Shown here: positions 43,477 to 51,256 of the stretch, one piece after another
Layout: each line of letters starts with the position of its first letter
How positions within the stretch are numbered: the first letter of the stretch is position 1
Origin: Novosphingobium sp. G106
GTDB lineage: Bacteria; Pseudomonadota; Alphaproteobacteria; Sphingomonadales; Sphingomonadaceae
Assembly (NCBI RefSeq): GCF_019075875.1
Contig: NZ_JAHOOZ010000001.1
Location: 4,340,001-4,404,000, forward strand
DNA: 64,000 bases
Direction of reading: 5' to 3'
Program-made: the position numbers and the translations under genes
The notes under the pieces: generated by a model
The model's input: only the letters and a program-made list of their open reading frames with translations
What the model was told of the DNA's origin: nothing
The model's database searches: none

Positions 43477-43896
43477 ATGGCATATCGAGACCAACTTCAA
43501 GCGAACGGTGGCTGCACGGCGATTGCCGGCGCAATCGGGGTGGTATTGCTTCTTGGCCTGTTCATTGTCTGGCCGCAGTACCGCGTCTACCAGCAACGCC
43601 TCGCGGGCGAAGCCGCGCTAGCCGAGGCACAGAGTTCGCGCCAGGTCGCCATCCTGGAAGCCCGCGCCAAGAAGGAAAGCGCCGTTTCGCTCGCGGAAGC
43701 CGAAGTGATCCGCGCAGAAGGTGCAGCCAAGGCGAACCAGATCCTGCAAAATTCGCTGGGCGGCCCAGAAGGCTATCTGCGTTATCTGCAGATCCAGGCG
43801 CTCGAAGACAGCAAGGCTTCGTTGATCTACGTGCCGACGGAGGCCGGTTTGCCCGTCACCGAGGCCCGGCGTCTGGAGCGGCAGCAACAGCCGTGA
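43477..43896 (+). CDS. Membrane-anchored coiled-coil protein resembling the tail of SPFH proteins
   Basis: One N-terminal membrane helix (about 13-32) is followed by a long charged coiled coil: EARAKKESAVSLAEAEVIRAEG and AKANQILQNSLGGPEGYLRYLQIQALED. The pattern matches the C-terminal part of stomatin/prohibitin/flotillin proteins, but the SPFH head is absent. The 139-residue protein could form oligomers at the inner membrane. It is flanked by the two direct repeats. Function unknown. Confidence 0.7.
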   Translation: MAYRDQLQANGGCTAIAGAIGVVLLLGLFIVWPQYRVYQQRLAGEAALAEAQSSRQVAILEARAKKESAVSLAEAEVIRAEGAAKANQILQNSLGGPEGYLRYLQIQALEDSKASLIYVPTEAGLPVTEARRLERQQQP

Positions 43897-43914
43897 ACCA
43901 AAACGCCCCCCCGT

Positions 43915-43957
43915 TATCAAACGGAGGGCGTTAAGCCGCGGGGGTCGCTCCTCGCCG
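43915..43957 (+). repeat. Direct repeat, copy B
   Basis: Second copy of the repeat at 43319-43363, about 596 bases apart, located after the coiled-coil gene. Confidence 0.75.
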
Positions 43958-43976
43958 CGGGGCGGCTGGTTAGGCC

Positions 43977-44399
43977 TTAGCGGGACTCGCCAAAGTCGTT
44001 GTCGCCGCGTTCGCGCAGGCGGACCTTGTCGCCTTCGATACCGGCGACCTGGCTCAGCGACACGTAGTGGTGCTCGCCGTCCTGCGAATCCTTACGCGAG
44101 AGCTTGATCTTGTCGCCATCGATATGATCGACCGTGCCAACGTGGTTGCCGGCGTCATCGACCACTTCCTGGTGCTCGCGAATCTGGTCGGCGAAGCGGC
44201 TGTCCGCACCGCCGCCGCCCTGCTGGCCACGGCTCTGGTCGAACTGCTGCGGCTGGCGCGAGCGATCCTGGTCGGCGCCCTGCTGGCCGCTGCTGCGGCT
44301 GGCGCTGGAATCGCCGATGCCGCTGACGCCGCCCTGATTCTGGCTCTGCTGCGGCTGACTGCTCTGATTCTGGTCTTGCTGGTTGCGACGTTCGTCCAC
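43977..44399 (-). CDS. DUF2171 domain protein (stress-related)
   Basis: The 140-residue protein has a Gln/Ser/Gly-rich N-terminal half (1-68) and a C-terminal DUF2171 domain: REHQEVVDDAGNHVGTVDHIDGDKIKLSR and HHYVSLSQVAGIEGDKVRLR. The start is GTG at 44399 after AAGGAGAG. The upstream EcfG-type promoter suggests induction in the general stress response. Function of the domain is unknown. Confidence 0.88.
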   Translation of the reverse strand: MDERRNQQDQNQSSQPQQSQNQGGVSGIGDSSASRSSGQQGADQDRSRQPQQFDQSRGQQGGGGADSRFADQIREHQEVVDDAGNHVGTVDHIDGDKIKLSRKDSQDGEHHYVSLSQVAGIEGDKVRLRERGDNDFGESR

Positions 44400-44464
44400 G
44401 ACGACTCTCCTTTTCTTTTCAACCGGTTGACCGCGACGGGTGCGCGGCGTCGGCGTATCGGGGC

Positions 44465-44490
44465 AACGGAGTCACGAGGCATATCGTTCC
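44465..44490 (-). promoter_or_regulatory. EcfG (general stress sigma factor) promoter
   Basis: On the minus strand GGAAC (44486-44490), a 17-base spacer and CGTT (44465-44468) give the consensus of alphaproteobacterial EcfG promoters. It points to the DUF2171 gene 66 bases downstream. Confidence 0.7.
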
Positions 44491-44531
44491 GGCGCGGCGG
44501 TGGGTTTCGCGCCCAATGAGACGAGCGGGGT

Positions 44532-45245
44532 TCAGGCAGCCGTGAAGCGATCGCCGATCTCCAGCATCGCCTCCGCCAGCACCTCGGGCGTGCAGAGGAA
44601 CGGCGAATGATCGGCCTCCAGGGTCAGCACCGGATCGCAGGGCGCGGCCGACTGCATGTCGCGCTGCTTGTCGAGCGAGAGCACCCTGTCCTCGCTGCAT
44701 TCGATGAAGGCGCGCGGCACGCGGCCCCAGCGTTCCCAGGTCACCGTCGCGGGCGTGTGCATCACCTGCAGCGGCTCGCGGTGGAGGTTGGAGATCGCCC
44801 AGTCGGCATCCTCGGGCGTGCAGCCGCTGTAGAACAGGGTCCGGGCCATGGCCGCAAGCTGCTCCGGGCCTATCGCCGGCGCATCGGGATCGGCGCGGTG
44901 GCCGGTGACGTCGGCCAGGCTCTGCCCTGGTGGCACGAGCAGCGCGGTCAGGTAGATCAGCCCGGAAATCAGCTGGGGCACGCGTTCCGCCGCCTCGCCG
45001 ATGACGAGACCGCCGCGGCTGTGCCCAGCGAGCACGACCGGCGCCTTCGCGCTCCGCACCACATCGGCGACGAAGTCACCCCAGTCGGCCAGCGTCACCT
45101 GCTCGACCGGGATCGACATGTTGGTGCCCATGCCGGGCAGATCGGGAGCGATGACTTCATGCCCCGCGGCTTCGAGCAGCGGTACGATCCGGTCCCAGGT
45201 CCAGCGCCCGTGCATCGCACCGGGGATCAGCACGAAGCTTGCCAT
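44532..45245 (-). CDS. Alpha/beta hydrolase
   Basis: The 237-residue enzyme has the alpha/beta hydrolase fold with GHSRGG nucleophile elbow (Ser near residue 97), an early PGAMHGRWTW and DLPGMGTN loop, and the final ADHSPFLCTPE His region. The catalytic triad seems complete. GAGGAGAG precedes the ATG at 45245. It is divergent from the GST-cupin operon with 71 bases between starts, so shared control is likely. Substrate unknown; it resembles the MhpC/esterase and HNL-like group. Confidence 0.88.
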   Translation of the reverse strand: MASFVLIPGAMHGRWTWDRIVPLLEAAGHEVIAPDLPGMGTNMSIPVEQVTLADWGDFVADVVRSAKAPVVLAGHSRGGLVIGEAAERVPQLISGLIYLTALLVPPGQSLADVTGHRADPDAPAIGPEQLAAMARTLFYSGCTPEDADWAISNLHREPLQVMHTPATVTWERWGRVPRAFIECSEDRVLSLDKQRDMQSAAPCDPVLTLEADHSPFLCTPEVLAEAMLEIGDRFTAA

Positions 45246-45316
45246 CCACGCTCTCCTCTTCTGTATTGGGCCGAAGCGAGCAGGCGCGGGCGCGCCTGTC
45301 AATCTGGAGAGAAGCC

Positions 45317-46105
45317 TTGGGCGAGCCACTGACCCTCTACGGCATGTCGAGCCCGAACGTGCGCAAGGTGGTGATCGCGCTCGAGGAGATCGGCCTGCCC
45401 TATCGGACCGAGCACGTAGCCGTGTTCCGCGGGCGGCAGTTCGAGGAGCGATTTCTCGCGCTCAATCCGATGGCCAAGGTGCCGGTTATTCTCGATCCGT
45501 CGGGACCGGCCGGCGCGGTGCCGATCTTCGAATCGGGTGCGATCCTGATCTACCTCGCCGAAAGCTATGCGCCGCAGTTCTATCCGGCCGAAGGGCCGGG
45601 CCGCTGGGAGGCGCTCAAGTGGCTGATGCTGCAGATGAGCCAGATCGGCCCGGTGTTCGGCCAGCACGGCCACTATCGGCTCATGGAAGGAAACGATTAT
45701 GCCGCCGGCCGCTTCCGTCGGGCGACGGCGCAACTGTTCCAGGCGCTCGAACGGCGGCTGGGCGAAGTGGCCTCGCGGGGCGGGGCACCGTGGCTGGGTG
45801 GCGACGCCTATTCGATCGCCGACATGGCGACCTATCCCTGGGCCAAGCGGCTGAAGCGCTACGGCATGGATGCGGCGGAGTACCCGCACCTCAGCGACTG
45901 GCGCATCCGGATCGAAGCTCGCCCCGCGATCGAACGCGCGCACCGCGCGATCGAGGCTTGGGCCGAGCAGGACACCGCCGACCGCGCCCAAGCCACCGAA
46001 GAGGAGACCAAGCGCTTTCTTGGGCTTCACATTCGCGCGCCGAGCGCACAGGCTGCGGGCGCCTATCGCGGCCAGACCAAAGCGAGACGGGAGAGCGAAC
46101 AATGA
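45317..46105 (+). CDS. Glutathione S-transferase family protein 1
   Basis: The 262-residue protein has an N-terminal thioredoxin-like domain (LYGMSSPNVRKVVIALEEIGLPY, NPMAKVPVI, FESGAILIYLAE) and an all-helix C-terminal domain with SIADMATYPW (N-capping box). It resembles YfcG/Ure2-like GSTs. TTG start at 45317 after GGAGAGAAG; the earlier ATG 45239 has no site. It opens an operon: its last codon overlaps the first cupin ATG (ATGA). Confidence 0.9.
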   Translation: MGEPLTLYGMSSPNVRKVVIALEEIGLPYRTEHVAVFRGRQFEERFLALNPMAKVPVILDPSGPAGAVPIFESGAILIYLAESYAPQFYPAEGPGRWEALKWLMLQMSQIGPVFGQHGHYRLMEGNDYAAGRFRRATAQLFQALERRLGEVASRGGAPWLGGDAYSIADMATYPWAKRLKRYGMDAAEYPHLSDWRIRIEARPAIERAHRAIEAWAEQDTADRAQATEEETKRFLGLHIRAPSAQAAGAYRGQTKARRESEQ

Positions 46106-46557
46106 GCAACCTGGGCAACCGCCGCGTCGTCACCGGGCTCGATGCCGCGGGCAAGAGCACCGTCGTCATCGACGGGCCGATCCCGCGCTTCAACGACATG
46201 ACCGCCGCGCTCGCCTGGCGCACGGCGGACACGCCGGCCGACAATTCGGGCAACGAGGATCCGGTCGCGGCCTATGACGTGGCCATGCTGCACACGCCGG
46301 GCTCGAACTTCGCGATCTGCGAGTTCCGCCCGAACACACCCGAACTGATGCACGCCACCGACACGATCGACTACCTGATCATCCTCTCTGGCCGGGTGAC
46401 GCTGGTGCTCGAAGAGGGCGAGGCCGATCTCGGCCCGGGCGACTTCGTCGTCGACCGCGGCGTCGTCCACGGCTGGCGCAACCCGCACGACGAGCCCTGC
46501 GTCGCCGCCGTGGTCAACCTGCCGGCGCATCCGGTGGGTAAAGGCCGCACCATATGA
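46102..46557 (+). CDS. Cupin domain protein 1 of 4
   Basis: The 151-residue beta-barrel protein starts with RRVVTGLDAAGKSTVVIDG, shared by all four cupins here. Metal-site positions are His84, Thr86 and Asp90 (HATDTID) instead of HxH and Glu, and His123 / Asn127 (VHGWRN) in motif 2. So one usual His ligand is Thr and Glu is Asp. Stop-start overlap ATGA with the next cupin. Probably a small-molecule binding or dioxygenase-like enzyme; substrate unknown. Confidence 0.9.
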   Translation: MSNLGNRRVVTGLDAAGKSTVVIDGPIPRFNDMTAALAWRTADTPADNSGNEDPVAAYDVAMLHTPGSNFAICEFRPNTPELMHATDTIDYLIILSGRVTLVLEEGEADLGPGDFVVDRGVVHGWRNPHDEPCVAAVVNLPAHPVGKGRTI

Positions 46558-46988
46558 GGCGGGTCGTCACCGGGCTCGATGCCGCGGGCAGGAGCTGCGT
46601 GCTGATCGACGGCGAGGTGCCCCGGCTCGGGCCTGGGCCTGCCCTGATCTGGCGGGCCGGGCTGCCGGCCGACAATGCGGGCAGCGACGATACCGCCACG
46701 CCTTACGATCCGGCGATCTTCCACGACGGCGGCAGCACTTTCATGATCGTCGAGGTGCCGCCTGGCTATCCGCATTTCATGCACGCCACCGACACGATCG
46801 ACTACCTGGTCGTGCTCGCGGGCGAGCTGGTCATGGAGCTGGAGACGGGCGAAGTGCGCATGGGGCCGGGAACCTTCATCGTTGACCGGGGCGTGATCCA
46901 TGCCTGGCGGAACGACGGGCCGGAAACGGTCGTGCTCGCCACGGTCATCCTGCCGGCGGATCGGGTGGGCAAGGGAGCAACGCTATGA
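46554..46988 (+). CDS. Cupin domain protein 2 of 4
   Basis: This 144-residue paralog of the previous cupin has RRVVTGLDAAGRSCVLIDG and HATDTIDYLVVLAG with the same H-x-T-x3-D motif. Motif 2 is VIHAWRN. It overlaps both neighbours by four bases, so strict translational coupling is seen. The Pro-Gly-rich loop in the middle differs from cupin 1. Confidence 0.9.
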   Translation: MRRVVTGLDAAGRSCVLIDGEVPRLGPGPALIWRAGLPADNAGSDDTATPYDPAIFHDGGSTFMIVEVPPGYPHFMHATDTIDYLVVLAGELVMELETGEVRMGPGTFIVDRGVIHAWRNDGPETVVLATVILPADRVGKGATL

Positions 46989-47428
46989 AACGTGTCGTCA
47001 CCGGGCTCAATGCCGCGGGTAAGAGCTGCGTGCTGATCGAGGGCGAAGTGCCGCGCCGTCGCCCAGGCGCCAACCTGATCTGGCGCACCGGCGCGCTGCC
47101 CGCGGACAACAGCGGTTCGGCCGACGAGGCCGTGCCCTACGAGATGGAGATGCTGCACGACGGCGGGGTGAACTTCATCCTGACCGAGCTGCCGCCCGGG
47201 CCCGGCGCTCAGGCCTTCATGCACGCGACCGATACGATCGACTACCTCGTGATGATCAGCGGCGAAGTCGTGCTCGCGCTGGAGACCGGCGAGGTGACTT
47301 TGCGCGCGGGCGATTTCATCGTCGACCGCGGCGTGATCCACGGCTGGCGCAACGACGGGGCTGTCCCGGCGGTCTTCGCCTCGATAACGATCCCCGCCCA
47401 TCCCGTCGGACAAGGAAGAACCGTATGA
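46985..47428 (+). CDS. Cupin domain protein 3 of 4
   Basis: A 147-residue paralog with RVVTGLNAAGKSCVLIEG, HATDTIDYLVMISGE and VIHGWRN. Overlaps cupins 2 and 4 by ATGA. It is closest to cupin 2 by eye. Confidence 0.9.
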   Translation: MKRVVTGLNAAGKSCVLIEGEVPRRRPGANLIWRTGALPADNSGSADEAVPYEMEMLHDGGVNFILTELPPGPGAQAFMHATDTIDYLVMISGEVVLALETGEVTLRAGDFIVDRGVIHGWRNDGAVPAVFASITIPAHPVGQGRTV

Positions 47429-47895
47429 GCAATGCACCCCCCATTGCACCTAGGCGCGTCGTCGCCGGCCTCGATGCGAACGGCAAGAGCTGCGTCGTCT
47501 CCGACACGTGCCTGCCGCACACGGGCACGCAGCCGGTGATGGAAGCGACCGCGGTCTGGGGCGGCAGCGCGGTGGCGGTCGATAACGCGGCACCGCTCGA
47601 GGAAGGCCTCGCGCCGTTCTCGATGGAGCGGCTGTTCGGGCCCTACTACACGTTCCTCCACGCCGAATATGCCCCGGGCCTCGGCAAGGACGACCCCGGC
47701 ATGCATTTCACCAACACCGCCGACCACTTCTACATCATCGAGGGCGAATGCGTGCTCGTGCTCGAAAGCGGCGACGTGGTGCTGAAGGCTGGTGACATCG
47801 GCATCTGCCGCGGCGTCATGCACGGCTGGCGCAACGACAGCGACAGGCCCTGCCGGCTGATCACCTTCATCCTTCCCGCCAATCCCCTGTCCTGA
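47425..47895 (+). CDS. Cupin domain protein 4 of 4
   Basis: This 156-residue member is the most divergent of the four: RRVVAGLDANGKSCVVSD at the start, HFTNTADHFYIIEGE as motif 1 and VMHGWRN as motif 2. The H-x-T-x3-D pattern is kept. It has a larger N-terminal arm. A second GST gene follows after 12 bases. Confidence 0.9.
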   Translation: MSNAPPIAPRRVVAGLDANGKSCVVSDTCLPHTGTQPVMEATAVWGGSAVAVDNAAPLEEGLAPFSMERLFGPYYTFLHAEYAPGLGKDDPGMHFTNTADHFYIIEGECVLVLESGDVVLKAGDIGICRGVMHGWRNDSDRPCRLITFILPANPLS

Positions 47896-47907
47896 AAGTA
47901 GTTCCCG

Positions 47908-48645
47908 ATGTCCGACAAGCTGATCCTCCACGGCATGCAGAGCCCCAACGTCATCAAGGTCATCCTGATGCTCGAGGAGTGCGGCCTCGACTACGAGCTC
48001 AAGCACACCGCCGTGTTCAACCAGGCCCAGTTCGAGCCCGGCTTCCTCAAGATGAACCCGCTGGGCAAGGTGCCCGTGCTGGAGGACTCCAAACTGGGTC
48101 AGCCGATCGCCGAATCGGGGGCGATCCTGTTCTGGCTGGCCGAGCGCGAAGGGAAGTTCCTGCCGACGCAGCAGCCGCAGCGCGCCGAGGTCATGCAGTG
48201 GCTGATGGTGCAGATGGCGAACTATGGCCCGATGCTCGGCCAGTATACCCATTTCAACATCGCGCCCGAGGACGCCGCGCCCTATGCCAAGGCCCGCTAC
48301 CGCGCGATCGCCGAGAGGCTGAACCACGTCATCGACGAGCGCCTGCGCGGTCGCCAGTGGATCGCCGGCGACGCCTACTCGATCGCCGACATGGCGACGC
48401 AGCCCTGGGCCTACTACGTCGAGCGGCACGGCTTCGACCCGGCCGATTTCCCCGCGCTGATCGAATGGCGCGAGCGGATCGCCGCGCGCCCGGCGGTGCA
48501 GCGCGCGCTGGCGCGGGCGCAGGAGGCCTTCGACGAGGTCGCCAACCGCACGCGTAAGGGCGCTTCGGATGCGGATCTCGACAAGTTCTTCGGCCGCACC
48601 GAGACCGTGCCCGTCACCGATTATTCCGCCGTGAAGCTGATGTAG
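47908..48645 (+). CDS. Glutathione S-transferase family protein 2
   Basis: The 245-residue GST has an N-terminal thioredoxin-like part (LHGMQSPNVIKVILMLEECGLDY, NPLGKVPVLED, ESGAILFWLAE) and C-terminal helices with YSIADMATQPW. It is a paralog of GST 1. The last gene of the GST-cupin operon; nrdB follows after a 199-base gap. Catalytic residue is unclear, likely the Ser/Asn of SPN near residue 10. Confidence 0.9.
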   Translation: MSDKLILHGMQSPNVIKVILMLEECGLDYELKHTAVFNQAQFEPGFLKMNPLGKVPVLEDSKLGQPIAESGAILFWLAEREGKFLPTQQPQRAEVMQWLMVQMANYGPMLGQYTHFNIAPEDAAPYAKARYRAIAERLNHVIDERLRGRQWIAGDAYSIADMATQPWAYYVERHGFDPADFPALIEWRERIAARPAVQRALARAQEAFDEVANRTRKGASDADLDKFFGRTETVPVTDYSAVKLM

Positions 48646-48685
48646 CGCGCATCCTTCGCAAGTGTTGATAACCGCTCCCACGAGG

Positions 48686-48730
48686 CCACATCGTGTGGCG
48701 AGCGGCGCCTTGTGATACTATGTAGGGTGT
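48686..48730 (+). promoter_or_regulatory. Possible regulator-binding region before nrdB
   Basis: The gap before nrdB has CCACATCGTGTGG (48686-48698), a palindrome, and TACTATGTAGGGTG (48716-48729) which loosely recalls an NrdR box. Start-to-start distance is 30 bases. The match is weak and no promoter is assigned. Confidence 0.3.
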
Positions 48731-48844
48731 TACGGCCTCGTTCCCGCAGGCGCCGGTCTCTGGCCGAAAGCGCGGGTAACGGCGGGCCGCGGCGCCCGCG
48801 CCGATTCGTCTGCAGTTCCAGTTCGCTCTAAAAGGTCGCCCAAG

Positions 48845-49910
48845 ATGCCTCTTCTCGAAGCCCGCAAGACCTACAAGCCCTTCGAATATCCCTGGGCCTA
48901 CGAGTTCTGGAAGCGGCAGCAGCAGATCCACTGGATGCCCGAGGAAGTGCCGCTGGGCGAGGACTGCCGCGACTGGGCGCAGAAGATCAGCGAGCACGAA
49001 CGCAACCTGCTGACGCAGATCTTCCGCTTCTTCACCCAGGCCGACGTCGAGGTGCAGGACTGCTACCACGACAAGTACGGCCGCGTGTTCAAGCCGACCG
49101 AGATCAAGATGATGCTCGCCGCCTTCTCCAACATGGAGACGGTGCACATCGCCGCCTATTCGCACCTGCTCGACACGATCGGCATGCCCGAGAGCGAGTA
49201 CGGCATGTTCCTCGAATATGAGGAGCTGCGCGCCAAGCACGATTACCTGCACCAGTTCACCGTCGACAGCGACGAGGACATCGCCCGCACGCTCGCCATG
49301 TTCGGCGGCTTCACCGAAGGCCTGCAGCTCTTCGCCTCCTTCGCCATGCTGATGAACTTCCCGCGCTTCAACAAGATGAAGGGCATGGGCCAGATCGTCA
49401 CCTGGTCGGTCCGCGACGAAACGCTGCACTGCGAGGGCATCACCCGCCTGTTCCACACTTTCGTCAAGGAACGCGACTGCCTGACCAAGTCGGTCAAGGA
49501 AGACATCATCGACTGCTGCCAGAAGACCGTGCGGCTCGAAGACGCCTTCGTCGACCTCGCTTTCGAGCAGGGCCCGGTCCCCGGCATGAGCGCCAAGGAC
49601 ATCAAGAAGTACATCCGCTACATCGCCGACTGGCGCCTCGGCCAGCTCGGCCTGCCGGCGATCTACCTGCAGGAGGAACACCCCCCTGCCCTGGCTGACC
49701 CCGCTGCTCAACGGCGTCGAACACGCCAACTTCTTCGAGACCCGCGCCACCGAATACTCGAAGGGCGCCACCCGCGGCGACTGGAACACCGTCTGGTCGA
49801 ACTTCGACCAGCGCCGCAAGGCCAAGGGCAGCGAGACCGCGGCGAACGAAGAAGGCGGCGAGGGCGACGGACCGGATATGTTTGCCAAGGCGGGGATCGC
49901 GGCGGAGTGA
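48845..49910 (+). CDS. nrdB: Ribonucleotide reductase beta subunit (class Ia), one-base frameshift
   Basis: NrdB holds the di-iron-tyrosyl radical cofactor and passes the radical to NrdA. Iron ligands are visible in NMETVHIAAYSH (E-x2-H, with the radical Tyr region) and RDETLHCEGITRLFH. One C too many in the run at 49681-49686 breaks the frame after LQEEHP; without it the product is 354 residues and ends GPDMFAKAGIAAE. The extra base is likely a sequence error. The C-terminal tail is the part that docks on NrdA in class Ia enzymes. The Panacea gene starts two bases after the stop. Confidence 0.95.
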
Positions 49911-49912
49911 CA

Positions 49913-50395
49913 ATGGATCCGCGAGCCCTCGCGAATCTGATCTTGGATATCGCAGATGCGGAAGGCATCGGCGTCACAAACCTTGCGCTGAACAAGGTCG
50001 CATATTTTGCCCACGCCCTCTATCTGGCCGAACAAGGACATCCTTTGGTCGATGCCAAGATAGAAGCGTGGCAATATGGCCCCGTATTTCGCGAAATATA
50101 CCATCAGTTCAAATCATTCGATAAGTCAGCGATTCGATCTCGGGCCAAAGTATTTGATCCAGAAATAGAAGAATATACTTCCTGCAGATACGATATTGAA
50201 CAAAAAGAGTACGAGTATATTCGGTCGATCACATTGCCCTATCTGAAAATGCGCCCAGGCAAGCTTGTCGACCTATCACATGAACCCGGTGGGCCATGGC
50301 ACAAGGCTTGGTTCCACGATGGTGAGGTAAACCCGGGCATGGAGATAACTGACGCAGCGATTGAGGCGCACTTCTCTCGGCAAGTGAGACACTAA
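49913..50395 (+). CDS. Panacea domain protein (SocA-like, antitoxin family)
   Basis: The 160-residue protein has the Panacea (DUF4065) pattern: NLALNKVAYFAHALYLAEQG at about 22-41, then IEAWQYGPVFREIYHQFK near 51-68. Panacea domains are found in antitoxins that neutralise different toxins by direct binding (the PanAT systems and SocA). The gene follows nrdB by two bases and precedes the unknown gene by one base. Both are AT-richer than the surroundings, which suggests horizontal transfer. Confidence 0.85.
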   Translation: MDPRALANLILDIADAEGIGVTNLALNKVAYFAHALYLAEQGHPLVDAKIEAWQYGPVFREIYHQFKSFDKSAIRSRAKVFDPEIEEYTSCRYDIEQKEYEYIRSITLPYLKMRPGKLVDLSHEPGGPWHKAWFHDGEVNPGMEITDAAIEAHFSRQVRH

Positions 50396-50396
50396 A

Positions 50397-51200
50397 ATGA
50401 GCTTCGACAGAATCGAAAAAAAGATTGTTCGTCCGCCCGCGGCCCACAATGTGGCACGTTTGCTTGACCCCGAATCAGAGCTGAAAACAACCGACAATAT
50501 TGCTCGGTTCGCGCTGTCGATACCGGCGTTTAACTACGTCTCAGCGTTGAAAGTTTGCTTTGATCGGGTTGCTCTTGGAATAGATATAGAAACTGCAGTC
50601 AATGCTGTAAGGCAATCTGGAGCTCCAAGCGGCCGTATCCAAAATGAGCAACTAGTCCGAGCCTTTTTTAAGCATGATGAGATGCGGAAATATTCCAACC
50701 TCAAAGTGCTCGACAGCTATCGTGGTCAGTTCATGATATCCCGCGACATTTCCGTCCCAACTGTTCCAACATTCACGGTTTTTGAAAGCGGGAGGCAAGT
50801 TCCCGTTGTCATTTGCGGTTGGAAGTCGTTTAATCTTAGAAGAGATCAAATTCGCGCTTGGCTATCGATGCTCGAAAGCGGTCTCTTCTCATTCGCTGAC
50901 TATCGTGGTTCGCCGTGGGAAATACTGCTGCTTCCGGATGCTGGTGATGTTGCAAAGCCGGCCCGTGAAGCTCGGGTTATTCGGTCAGGCGAGTACAATC
51001 TGTTTTCCGAAGCCGAGTTGCGAGAACTGGCAGCGATGTATGCGCGGGCGCAGAAAGCTGCGATGCCGATAGCGCGTGAACTCTGGCACCAACGGGAACA
51101 GAGGCGCCGCGAAAAGGAACGAGATCTCCCCAGCAGGCCGGGCATGCCGGACCGTGACAGCCCGCCGGATCTTTTCGCCAAAGGCGATGACGAAGACTAG
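50397..51200 (+). CDS. Unknown protein coupled to the Panacea gene, candidate toxin or effector
   Basis: The 267-residue soluble protein has no domain I recognise. Its C-terminal third is highly charged (EQRRREKERD) and ends SPPDLFAKGDDED. The PD-x-FAK pattern matches the nrdB tail (PDMFAK). The gene is one base after the Panacea stop, in an AT-richer stretch, as expected for the partner of a Panacea antitoxin. Toxicity and target are inference. The possibility that the tail binds NrdA or another protein by mimicry is discussed in the findings. Confidence 0.75.
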   Translation: MSFDRIEKKIVRPPAAHNVARLLDPESELKTTDNIARFALSIPAFNYVSALKVCFDRVALGIDIETAVNAVRQSGAPSGRIQNEQLVRAFFKHDEMRKYSNLKVLDSYRGQFMISRDISVPTVPTFTVFESGRQVPVVICGWKSFNLRRDQIRAWLSMLESGLFSFADYRGSPWEILLLPDAGDVAKPAREARVIRSGEYNLFSEAELRELAAMYARAQKAAMPIARELWHQREQRRREKERDLPSRPGMPDRDSPPDLFAKGDDED

Positions 51201-51256
51201 GGACCTAGCTAGGAGCGCGGGTTGCTGCGTACGGCAGTCAACCTGCCTCTCATCGC

